Positions 22,908 to 35,198 of a stretch of 64,000 bases of DNA are shown in pieces. The stretch comes from Cucumis sativus (taxonomy: Eukaryota; Streptophyta; Magnoliopsida; Cucurbitales; Cucurbitaceae). Below the pieces are notes generated by a model that made no database searches, was not told where the DNA came from, and was given only the letters and a program-made list of their open reading frames with translations. Both the position numbers and the translations under genes were made by a program. The stretch's first letter is position 1. Each line of letters starts with the position of its first letter. The stretch lies in NCBI RefSeq assembly GCF_000004075.3, contig NC_026657.2, forward strand, positions 23,840,408 through 23,904,407, given 5' to 3'.

Positions 22908-25900
22908 TTACAAGGAGGCATCAAGATCTCTGACATACTTCTCCTGCCCGTTCCGATCCACAAAACCTGAATAGGAAGCAGTTCTTCTCTTGATCCTGTG
23001 ATGTTTACCTCTCACCCCCTTCGCTTTCCGACCCGAAAACTTTGATATAATCACTACCAAGAACACCAAACCGGAAATCACCCACAGAGCAATAATCCAC
23101 AACCTCAAAGAACCAAAGATCCCATCCTCTTTTGCCGCCTGTGACGATTCCTGAGAACTATCTGTCGATAAATGGTCTTCTTTTCCAGTATAGCTTTCAT
23201 CAAGCTTGCCAATTTTCCTAGAAACCCCAACTTCGCTTTCATCGTCCAAGTTCGGGTTGGCCAACAAGTTAGGATCTGAGCAGTTCCTCTTCTTATGATG
23301 CAGATACAGAGCTTCATTGAGTGTTCTTATACACTCTATGCTAAGCAAGTCCCTAGCAAAACCATCTTTATCAGATTGATCAAGTGTGGAAGGATCTGGT
23401 GGGGCTGGAAATTGAGCCCAGCATCTGTTGACCAAATCAGTTTCCCTCCAATTTGCCTTGTCAAAGCTCCAATTCCCAACTTTAAATTCAAGTCCATAGT
23501 GAAAAACTCTGTAATGAACTCCAGGATCAGGAGCATATCCTGGGTATAACAGTATCTCACTGCTTCGAATATGCCGTAATTGCAACTGTTTAAACATGAA
23601 AAAGAAAATCAGATTCATTTTCGTTATTTTTGTTCTAGTATATTCGAACTTGGTTTGCTAGACACTGAAATAGTTGTATACTAGAGAATATGCAATCTGT
23701 CTAGCCCTAAACTCAACTTCCAAACTTGGTTCCATCCCTTAAATTTTTAAATACTTTCAAATAATCCATTTTAGCCTCCTCTACTATATATAAATAAGCC
23801 AGCTTTTCTATTATTTATTTGTTGAGTAGCTGCCTCATCTCAAAGTATTTACACTCACAATTGGTCGGCAGGCTAGAAAATCAATGACAAGGACTAAAAT
23901 GGTTTTTTATGCAAAGTTTAAGGACTAAAACAAGACATTTGAAGTAAGAGGAATCAAAAGAACCCTAGAAAAAATTAAGTATGAAAGTTCATGACGAAAG
24001 TAAGATTAAAATAACAATAAAAAAGAAAAAAAATACTTGCTTCAACATAACCCAGTACCTCGGCAGCACCAAATGAGTAACCATACATCTCACTGATCCA
24101 GCCAGATTGGTATATATCTCCTGTGATATTCGTTGCATAATGAGCTCGATCAGCTCGAACCTCCTCGGTTTTATGCAGCCATAGCATGGAAAATTTCCTG
24201 AGATCATCGATGTGCATAATAATAACTCCCCCAACCTTATCACAAGCTTCAGGATGGCTTGTATGGAGTTTTGCAAGCACATTGTCACAGCCAATAAGGT
24301 AACTACAAAACATAAATGTAAAACAAGTTAACATATTTCCTACTAAAGAAAAGAATCAAGTAATTGCAAAAAAATATACTTGTGGAGCAACATAAATTCT
24401 TGTGCATCACATGTGTTCACAGAGAAGGGTTGGAGAGAAATATCATAATAACTTCTTACTCATAGGGTGTAGAGACGGGACGTCCACGAGCTGCTTTGAA
24501 CTCCCATGGTGTAATGGATCCTCTCATGATCATATCAGCATCAAGAATAACTATGTATTCTGCATCAGTGTTCACATGATTGAGCCAATGGAGCACTGCG
24601 GCTGGCTTATTTATTGCCGGATACCTAATAAAGAATAGTTCCAAGATTTAGTCTTCCTCTGCCTTCATTAAAACTTTGCTTCACCAAATCTTTATTTCTT
24701 TTTTGCTCTTCACAAGCAAGATTAGGAAATCTATTGGAGGATTGTAGGACTCAAAGGTAAATATATAACACAAAAGATCTCAGGTAGAAAAGTTTGCTGA
24801 AAATTGGAAGAAGATAAAGAAATTACAAGATGGTTTCTTGCTTTGTATATGATGAAGCAGAGAATTATTCTATTCCTTTCCTAAATAATTTGTGGTAACA
24901 AATAAAATTGGGAAATAGTTGATGAATGAACCAAAAAAATGATCAAAGAGGTCGAGCGAGCGATAAACAAAAGAGTGAAGGTATGCTTATGCAGTGAATA
25001 CAAAATAATTACCAGTCGCCTGTCAGTGGATGTCGGCTCATGGAAGGAACATAATGGGTTGGAGCCAGATTGTGACCTTTGTATTTTTTCAAATCCTCAT
25101 CGGTACAGCTGAGAAGTCGTGTAATGTTCCCAGGCTGGCCACTCAGACGGAAACTATGCATAAGGCCTACAGTTTGCCAATCAAAATAAGTAGTGCACTC
25201 CGTTGAGAAGAGGGTGTGGATTTTTGGATATGGTTCCTGCAGTTCATCAAGCACCGGTTGTTTCTGAACAAGATCTTCCTTCACCGGTTGTTTCTGAACA
25301 CGATCTACCTTAACTGGTTGTTTCTGAACACGATCTACCTTAACTGGTTGTTTCTGAACACGATCTACCTTAACTGGTTGTTTCTGAACATGATCTACCT
25401 TAACTGGTTGTTTCTGAACACAATCTTCCTTCATTACTAGACTAGCAGGAGTAGGATACTTCGGTTTAGTTAAGTCAGTAAAAGTTTTACTCTTTAAAAA
25501 GCTTAAATATTTTGACCATTGTGGCTTCGGGCATCCATTTCGTTTATGTTGCCACAGCAGACCCTCATTCAACAGGTTGATACACTCTATATTTATAAGT
25601 AGACCCCGCTTCTTATTTGAATCGGATTCCATTTGTTGTATCTGCATGAAGTTCGACATTTTAGCAACAAATAATTTATAAACAAGAATTGCAACCAATT
25701 CAATGCGTAAAAAGAATGCAACTGTTGAAGAACTTCTCCCAATGGTTTTCATATAAACATATCAAAATATCTAAGGAAGTATTCATTTGGACACATACCT
25801 CTCGAGGGTAAGGAGGCTCAGGGAAAAGCCGGTTACAGTCATAGACAATACCATCTTCATGGTGATTTAATTTACTAAAGGACCAATTTCCCACACTAAA

Positions 25901-28809
25901 TGGCAAACCATAGTGAAGAAGGATAGGTTCAATGTCGGGACGAGGAATGTAGCCCGGGTATATCATCAAATTTTCATTAATTTTGTGTCGGAGACCAACC
26001 TGGGTTGGGCAAAGAAGTCACATCAGCAAAACATAAACCTAGAGAATGACGGAAATATCTCAAGCAACCAACACAACAAGGTGAGATAGCAAAAAGGGGT
26101 TCAAATTGTCCATTGAAGAAGGTGAGAGGAAAAATAATGCTTACTTCTGCAGCTCCAAACGAGTAACCGTACATCTCACTTATCCACCCTTTGCCATAGA
26201 TATCACCAGTTATATTGGTCGCCCAGTGATCTCTATCTTCGCGCACTTCTTCCGTCTTTGAAAGCCACATTGGTGCAAATACTCGAAGATCGTCTATATG
26301 CATTGCCAAGAGGCCACCAACTTTGTCACAAAGCTCCGGGTGCTTGGTGTGCAATTTAGCAAGAATGTTGTCACATCCAACCAAGTATCTGAAGAAATAA
26401 TTACTCATCATTCAAACGCAGTCGCAACAACATTAAGAAGAATTTGAATATAAACACAAACGGTTCCCAGTTGCATTACGAGTCTCAAAATTTTACTATA
26501 TGTTTCATCTCATACTAGTCCATCAACTTTTGTACTTATTTTGATCCCTTGACTTTTAAACATTCCATTTTTCATAGAACTTTAAATATTAAAAATGAAA
26601 CTAAATAAATGGTCCTTACAGTTAATTTTTTATTATACAATGTAAGTTTACCATAATCACATTTTTTTCATTTCATTGATCAATAAATGTCTATACAAAC
26701 AAATATTTGAATTCACACGTACTACATGGCAGGAAATGTCCAATTTCAGAATGGACTTGGACTTTTCCAAATGATAAAAAACATTTATGCACAAGATTAA
26801 AAACAGTTTTTTATGCCACATTTAGTGATTAAAGTAATAAAATTTGAAAGTTAAACGACTAAAACACAACACTTTGATAGTTGACAGCATAGAGACTAAA
26901 ATAACAGTTCAAGTACCAAAAAATATCTGAACCAATTTTTTTCTCATTACTGCAGAAAGCCAAAAGCATCTCTCCAAGTAACTTTGTTGAAGTCTCAACA
27001 TAAGGAAAATAATAAGCTTCAATGCCATAAGTGATTAAAGAGGAAGAAGAGAGAAGAATGTAACCCATAATAAGCTGCAACAGGCCTGCCCTTCTCTGCA
27101 CCAAGTTCCCAAGGTATTATTGGGCCTCTTATGATCATGTCTGCATCCAGAATCACAACCCAATCAACATTCTCTGCTTCTTTGCTATGTTTAAGCCAGT
27201 GGACAACCCCTGCAGGTTTATTTATTGCAGGATACCTGCAAAACAAGTAACGTTTTCTTCTTATATCTTATTTCTTTTTATTTGTAGTCCTTTCTCAACA
27301 GGAGGAAAAAGAAAAACTAACGAGTATGAAGCAGAAGAAAACTAACTAATGGCCATTTTGATTATTTTTATGAATGAGTAAGAACAAAACATCCATAAAG
27401 CATCAAGTAAAAAAAAATTTCCTCTGGTATCAAGCATCAATGGCAAACTTCTCCTCTGTTCAAGGATGCTACACTCGGTCAAGTTTCTCAAGTGAGAAAT
27501 GTATAGTCCAAATGAATTCTGAAACCTCCAAGCATGCAACTTACACAAATCCTCTTTTTTGTGCAGCTAAATTATTAATTATCCATATGTTGAAAGTTAG
27601 CTGAAATTTACATTACTTGGAGTTGCAGTGATATATGAAATTCAGTTCAGTCCCCTTAATTAAAATTGAACAAGGTCAAAATGGTACTCGTTCCTCAACT
27701 CTCTGCAATTGAATCTTCCAGTTTCTCTCAATTAGTTACTTCCCCTCCCACTGTCCGGTTAACGCTTTTACTCACCATTTCAATATCCTCTCCTCTAACT
27801 ACCATTACCTTTTACACTTCTACATCATTAATGATTGAACAACATTAGCTTTTCAACAAGAACCTCACATCTTTTCACAATCCTTCAGAATTGAGATATA
27901 TTTTCAAAACAAGAAACCTCTTCCTCCAGCTTCACAGTTACCAATTGCCAAATGAGTTTAAACTTGGAGCAGTGAGTTAGCATCAAACAGTTAAACAGAG
28001 CACACAAACCAATCGCAATATCATCATTCTGTACTTCTTGTCCAATAGCTCAACGCATCTTATGAAATTTAGAAGGGATGAAAAAACTGTATACATACTG
28101 ATCAATCAGGTCAGAATAGCCCAACAAAATCGAAACTAAATTCAAACAAAGGTAAGGAACATAACCATCAGAATCCAACCAGGTTGCTAATTAGAAACAT
28201 ACTAAAAGAAATAAAAAAAAAAACCAAATCCTCAACTCCAAAGTTCATGCAATGAAGGGGAAAAGATGAAGCAAGTAAACCAGTCAATTTCAGGAAGTCT
28301 GCTCCTACAAACCCAGGGAACACTAATCAAGCAAACACAGAAGCAAAATCAAAACTAAAATCAAACAAAACCAACACAGATAGCAATCAAATTGAAAACA
28401 ACCCAATCCACTTACCAGAAGCACACCAAAAGCAACACAAAACAAAAATCCTGTACTCCAAAAAGTTTCATGAAATGAAAAGGAAAAGAAGAAGAGACTC
28501 TCACCAGTCGCCAGTTTTGGGGTGCCTACTCATGGATGGAACCTCAAAAGTGGGAGCCAAATGCATCCCTCTATATTTCTTCTTCTCCTCATCGGTGCAA
28601 CTAAGCAAACGGGTGATGGGCCCCGGTTGCTTCGACTTCTTGAAGCTATGCATCAACCCCACAGTTTGCCAATCGAAGTAATTCTGACACTCCACCGAAA
28701 ACAGGGTATGAATCCGCCGGGGCGCCGCCATGCCGGAGTTATTGGTCCACCCATCGCTGGCTACAAACCCCACCAAAAAAATCGCCACAAAGAGCAAGAA
28801 TTCCCTCAT
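22908..28809 (-). CDS. SERGT1: Peptidyl serine alpha-galactosyltransferase, two-domain
   Basis: Eight exons (minus strand): 28809-28505, 27235-27065, 26388-26145, 25999-25799, 25641-25013, 24624-24460, 24302-24059, 23585-22908, giving 878 residues. It matches Arabidopsis SGT1/SERGT1 (At3g01720, about 800), which adds single galactoses to serines of extensin-type cell-wall proteins in the ER/Golgi. Features: signal peptide or anchor at residues 1-18; first transferase unit with LDADM (DxD at 132-134), CDNILAKLHT and GWISEMYGYSFGAAE; a linker with six 10-residue repeats (382-441); a second unit repeating the same motifs (DxD 545-547); a Ser-rich stretch; a membrane helix at about 815-833 (LWIIALWVISGLVF) and a basic tail. 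The extra length comes largely from the linker repeats. The gene symbol rests on similarity alone. Confidence 0.92.
25252..25434 (-). repeat. 30-bp coding minisatellite in galactosyltransferase exon 5
   Basis: Six tandem 30-bp units in frame, each encoding VQKQPVKVDR or a variant; the central units are identical or differ by one base. The units are hydrophilic and Pro/Lys/Asp rich and lie between the two catalytic units, so length change should be tolerated. Exact in-frame period and near identity suggest recent expansion by slippage or unequal exchange. Confidence 0.95.
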
Positions 28810-29908
28810 TTTGATTCAATCAAGGCCAAATTTCAATTGGGTATTTGTTTAGAGATCTGGGTTGCATTTTCCGGATCGCAGCCACAGGTCAAACTTCCAT
28901 TTTTCTTACTCTTATTTTTGTTTTCTTTGACATGGGAGGGAGGGAGTGATGTGGGGACATGTTAGACATAAAAATTAGCTTAAAAAACAATCAATTGATT
29001 GGAAATAAAATAATTGAGAACAAATTTGTATAATAACGAGAAGCTATTTTTTAATTTCTACAAAAACTACAAGTTTGGGGTTGGAATTTACTTGTCTGAA
29101 CACAACATGGGAGCAGTTGGAAATGATGTTTCCAAGTCCAACCTCCATTTTTAAGAACCCCTTCTCTTCACAGGTAACTATTGTCAATGCCATTTTCTTT
29201 AACACTCACAATGGAAGTTTATTGGGGAATTCACAAAAGAGCACATTATAGATCTCCCTTCATTCCACCAAAAATTGTGTCTACATTATCATACCAAGTT
29301 ATCAAGTTGTTAGCCTTTTTCACTACAATTTTGTCTAGGACCAACCCAAATTCATAATTACTTTCAAAGGATAAAAATATTAGTTAAGGTTTCAGTAAGA
29401 TTAGACAGAATTTGAATACCTTTTTTTTATAAAAAAAGTAAATAAGATTTGGAAAAATTTGAAAAATGGTAAAATCTCGGTCTAAGGTTTGGTGTAAAAT
29501 CGAGATTCATTGAGAAAACCCAAAACAATCAATAAGTTGATTTTTTTTTAATATCGGTGGTCGATCTCGTCCGAGATGGACCAAGAAAAACAGTTTTACG
29601 AGTTTTTAAGAATGTGCTACTTTTGAAAATAAAAACCAAAAGTGTATTACTTTTTGTCAATTTTCCAAGTTATTAAGTACGAGACAAATTCAAAATGAGT
29701 TCAAGCTCAACTGGCACTTTATCCACGTTAAGAAAGGATGTCTTGGTTCAGATCCCACCTTATACTAGAAAAATAGTAACCACGAGACAAACAATGGAAA
29801 TTGTTTTAAAGTAATAAATTGTTAAAAATATCACACCATTAATTAACGATCAACCAGAATAAACTATTATTTATTACGACACATATTTTATCGTTATTTA
29901 TCGGTGAT

Positions 29909-29961
<53 letters not shown>

Positions 29962-32900
29962 AATATTTTAGTTTATTTTGCTATATTTGAAAACAATTGT
30001 TGAAAATGTATATCGCAAATCTTAAATTGAATCGCTTAAAATTTGGGTGTTTTTAACTTGTGTTATAATAATTTGAATTTGGGTGCAAATTGTTTTAGTT
30101 TATATTACCAATGAAGAGAGATGTAGTTATAAAATAGAACATTGTTGTAAAAGGCAAAATTGTTAAAAATATTTACAAATATAACAAAATTTAAAATCTA
30201 CTATTGATAAGCACCAATAAAAGTCTATCAGTATTAGACATTTATGAAAGTATACAATACCTATTATGAATAAATTCTAAAATTTTTCTGTAAATTTATA
30301 AATATTTTGATTTATTTTATTATATTTAAAAACAACTTAAAGGTGAAAATTGCATCAAAAGAATTTAGAAAAAGATAGTCATAACACATCTTTTTTGCAT
30401 ATTACAAATATAATAAGTAAATAGATATATCAAACGACTATTTGTTTTTAATTTTGCTATTTTTGCAATTATACGACTATTTATTTTTAATTATGCTATT
30501 TTTGCAATTTAGAAAATGTAGTTACATAGACTCTATTATCATAAAATTTCTTTTTGCTACTTTTCCAAAAGTCAGATAAAGATCGGGTAGGCCATAAATT
30601 ATAATGACACCCTTCATTTAATGTGAATGTAAGTTGAGGGTCAAACATGGTTAGTGGTTATAATAGTGATAAATGACATTAAAAGTTACCTAAACCCTAA
30701 TAGCAAAAAAAATAAAAAATGTAAAATGACAAATTTGAGTAAATAATAAAACAAAGTAAGAATTTGTCCAAAAAAAAAAAACTCTTACTTAGATTAAAAC
30801 GTTAAATGTTCAAGAGTTTCTAAGTAACTGAAAGAACACAAAAATATCTTGTAAATAAACCAAATAGTAGAAGTGTAAACGTGTTGATTGGGGGACATTC
30901 TCTGAAATAACCAAGATTAATTTCTCAATCAAATCTGTCAAATATGGATTAAGTTATCGGATAATATTGTTTTTTTTTCATTCCCAACCCAACCATCGTT
31001 TAGCTTTTTAAACGATTGTTTACCCTCTTACGCAATTCTTTATTTTTCTACTTTCAAAAAATCGTTTACTTCTTACACGATTGAATAACTAATTTATACG
31101 ATCATTTAACTACCTACACGATCGTTTAACAAAATATTTCTAACTTTATTTTTATTAAATATATATTAATTAAGGTTGGATTGAGTTGAACCGAATTTTT
31201 CAATCCCAACTCGAGATCCAATCCAACTCGAAAACATCAAATACATTGTATCTAAAATTTTCATAAGCAAAAATTAAAAACACCCAATATGTTTCTTAAG
31301 ACTTCCAACTATCTATAAAATGCGTGTATGCAAAATAAGTAGACAACTAAGCGATGGGGTTATTAGAAACTTACGGGTGTCCACAAAGATGGACTTCTTC
31401 CAAGGTGAGGGAGCAAAGTTGATTGTATGAAGTTGTTGGTAAGTGCGTATTTGAAGGAATTGCAACTTCAAAAATGTAATTATTGTAAATATTGTCATGT
31501 TTGACAATCGATATTTCAATTGAATTTGACAACAATTTGTATATAATAATGAAAAAAATATTTAAATCCAATCGGGTTTGTAACAAACATTTAAACAAAT
31601 GGAAAGTTAGATAAAATACTTGATAATAAATGATAAATTTGAATATAAATTCGACAAAATGAGAAAGTTTGTATTTTGTGTTGATTAAAAAGTAGTCAAA
31701 TAAAATCTAATCAAATAATAAAATAAAAATTCAAAGGAGAAAAATAGGGAGGGAAATTTGTTTTATTTACTATTACATTGTATTATTCATAATTTCATTT
31801 TCGTTTAAACTCTCGACATTTAAAATATATTTATAACTCTATCAACTACAATTCTATGAAAAGGGAGAAACAACTATAAGTCTAACTTGTCGTAGAGAGG
31901 TGTAGGAAAAGTAGCAAATTGCAAAAGTAAACACTTAAAGAACGAATTAATGGTATATTAATATGATAAGATGATAATTAATAAAATATGATAAAATTAG
32001 AATGAAGTATATAGTTTGTTAGATGATAATAAGTATAAAATAATAGGTAAAACCTTAATTAAAATCAAATATTTAATTTGAATTTAAAATAAAACAAATA
32101 ACATACTGAGAAATATAAAGATATATGATGATTAAAATGAAAATGGTGATAAAAATTAAAGATTGAATTTTACCAAATAATTTTGTGAAAAGTGGTTACC
32201 CATGAATTCAAAATTCAAAATGAGCAAAAAAATTGGCACCTTTATCTCTTGAATTCATTAGGTTGGAAACTCAGAACCGATGTTCATATTGGCACCTTTA
32301 TCTGTTCAATATAATTTTCTAGGCTGGAATCTCACAACCGACCTTCAAATCGCTATTTTCTTCAATTTCTCTTATAATGACCAATTATTTATCCCTTTAA
32401 TATTTCCAATAACTCCACCCACTAGCAACCATTTTCGATTGTGAGTATTTTGTTTAGATGACCCTTTTTGGAGGTCATAATGAAAATGGGCATTTTGACA
32501 CTCTATTGAGTCCGCGATTCTTTCATGCAATTTAGATGTGCACTTGCAATTAACAATGTCACTTGATATTCAATATTTGATATTTGATGCACAATGCACT
32601 GTGTTATATGCTATACATTAGACACTCAATCTTCCATCTTAGATCTTAGATATTAGGTATCAAATACTTATTACTTCATGCTCTACGTTTTATTTATGTT
32701 ATATACTTGCTACTCGATACTTGATACTTAAACAAAATAGAAATGCAAAATAAAAAGTGAAAAAAATGAAAGAAGAAATCCACAAAAAAAAGACAAAAGA
32801 AAAAAATGTTGAAATATATCCCAGAATGTTGAACAATACTGAATTGTCTTGTCGTGACGAACCATTGCCTTGAAACCAATTTCGACCGACCATGGTGCTA

Positions 32901-33100
32901 ACCGTGTTGTTGATTGCTCTCTAAGGTTAACATAACTTTTCTATTCTAACACGCACTTGCCGGAACAAGGAATAGAAATAAGAACCATTGGAAGCTCAAA
33001 ACTCAAGTAAGTGGAAGTGAGGAAGAGGGAGAGAGTTCGAATGGAAGACATATTGTATTTTTTAGTAATGAAACAAATGACGCCTTAAATTAACTTTACT
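28810..33100. other. Intergenic between galactosyltransferase and copia remnant
   Basis: The first 100-200 bases are the galactosyltransferase promoter side, where no clear TATA box was seen. The rest is AT-rich. It contains an (AT)n tract at 29918-29957; copies of an AT-rich dispersed repeat near 29960-30000 and 30150-30340, related to 14150-14330; and a copy near 30350-30560 of the repeat at 3840-4040 (both with GCTA(C/T)TTTTGCAA). Small open frames at 31313-31598 and 32694-32893 have no recognisable features. Confidence 0.4.
29918..29957. repeat. (AT)n microsatellite
   Basis: About 20 uninterrupted AT units in intergenic DNA. Confidence 0.95.
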
Positions 33101-33739
33101 TATGCGTTAAAGCCTACATGTCATTTCTAACAATCTCCAACAAATGACTGTAAGTTACTGGGTAGATGAAGGAGAACGAGATTTTAACAATTGAGTTCTA
33201 CGCTAGAAAATGGTATTAAGCTAAACATTAATATCTAAAGATTTGAATTGATGCGTAGTGAAGTAAGACAACAACCTTGTTAGAGAGAGTGAATTGTATC
33301 TTGAACTTCTAATAACACTGGTTGAGACCCTTACAACACGTTTTATCTCTAGTTTTGGTTTTGTTTCTACAATATAGATTTGTGCCTTTATGGGCATACA
33401 CATAAAATGAAATTCAAGTCATCATGAAAGCTCTAGAAAGAGACCTTTAAACTCTTTCATAGAAAGGCGGTCCCACCTTCACTATCACTTTATATGCTTC
33501 ATAAAGTTTACCAAAACAAGCCACTCAAAAAGAGCTATGGAGACTTCATCATTATCCACATAAGTTATAGACCACTCAATGGTTTTAGTATCATCTATCA
33601 AGTCCGCATTTAAAGATTGTCCACACAATGGGCTATGGACCATCAAGTCTACCGCAACAGACCACCCAACAAGAGGCTATGGACCATAAAGTCTATCGCA
33701 ATTGACCACCCAATATCAACTGCTATAAATCTCCGAAGA

Positions 33740-34430
33740 GCTTTAGGCTCATGTTCACTAAGGAATCTATAACCATTTTCCTTGTTAGCCCTTTGGTTAA
33801 AGGATCAACTAGGTTATTCTCATACCGAACAAATTCCAAAGAAATGGTTCCTTCCTTTAGCAGTTGTTTCATAGCTCCATGCATAAGGCATATATGTCTT
33901 CTTTTGCCATTATAAACACTATTCTTGGCAATATCTATGGTAGTATGTCAATCACAGTGTATGAACATAGGCACAGATGTTCCCTACAATGGTACATCTT
34001 CTAGTAGGCTTTTAATCCACTCAGCATCTTGTTCAGCCAACTCTAATGCTATAAACTCAGATTTCCATAGTGGATCTAACTATGCAAGTCTGTTTTGTAG
34101 ACTTCCAAGATATTGCTCCACCCCTGAGCAAAAATACATGTCCACTAGGAGAGTTAACCTTATCATTGTTTGTAACCTAGTTTGCATCATAATATCCTTC
34201 TAATATGGCAGGAAATTTGTTAAAGTGCAAACAATAATATTTTTCCCTTTAAGATATCTCAACAGATGATGTAAAGCATCATAGTTGCATCTATCGGTAT
34301 TACGTGTATATATACTTAAACTACGAACAACATGTACAATATTAGGTCTAGTGTAGTTCATTAAACACATAATACTACCTATGAGGTTTGCATATTCAGT
34401 TATTAATATAATTAAATGTAAAATCATTAA
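33740..34430 (-). pseudogene. Decayed Ty1/copia pol fragment (end of RT and RNase H)
   Basis: On the minus strand the conceptual translation runs through LIGSIMCLMNYTRPNI, ALHHLLRYLKG, then across a gap [34 protein letters not shown] and NLVDPLTKGL. These are the C-terminal reverse transcriptase and RNase H blocks of plant copia elements, in the right order. In-frame stops interrupt it and the stretch around 34080-34200 is damaged. Sequence to about 33150 downstream (minus sense) could be the 3' non-coding part, where TGTTGGAGATTG near 33146 resembles an LTR start, but no paired LTR exists here. An old remnant, unrelated in position to the copia piece at 510-1110. Confidence 0.75.
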
Positions 34431-35198
34431 TTATTTAGAAATCCAAATAAAAATAACTTTATGTATTTCATTTCTAACCTTTCTACTTCTTTTTTTTATT
34501 GAATAATTCATAGTTAGTTTTCTTTATATAATGGAAGAGAAATAGTAATTATAAATACAATGAAATAAAATGAAAATGTCAATTACAGTAAAATCAAAGT
34601 TGTAATAACTAAATCTAACTTTTAAAAAGGGCAAAATGGAGAGAAAAAAGTTTCTCCCAATAGCCACTTTTATATATAGTATAGATGTTTTTAAATACAA
34701 TTATACAAGTGTTATTTATCATCATTTAACTCTAAAATAATTGACGTTTTGGTATTTTTCCTATGTTATGTTATGTTCTATCTAGTATTAAAAATGTGGT
34801 GTAGAGATTGTTCTAATGTAATTGGAGATGAATCATGGCTGCATTGAAGTCTATATTTGTTGTCAAACTCAAGTTCGTATTAGAAAAAAGTTGTGTTATG
34901 ATTGAAGTTTTACTTTTAAAACTTGAAAATTGACAATAAACAATAATATATTTACTTTTAAAACATAAAACTAAACATTATTATTTTAGGAATCTTAAAA
35001 TAGAATAAATTAGAAATCTTTATAATTAGTATTGTTCACATTCATGATTATTGACTAAGTATTCAATTCATTAATCCTTCCTTCCCATCATCACCGTTGC
35101 ATTCTTCCCTCATCATTCTCTGAAAATCTCATAATCTCTCCCTCGATGATGGGCTCCTTGATGAAGAACATTGCTTTCTTTTTCTTCTTCGATTCACT

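Noticed and set aside
25216..25440. Plus-strand frame with a regular NWLFLNTIYL repeat
   Set aside because: Mirror image of the minisatellite in the galactosyltransferase exon on the other strand.
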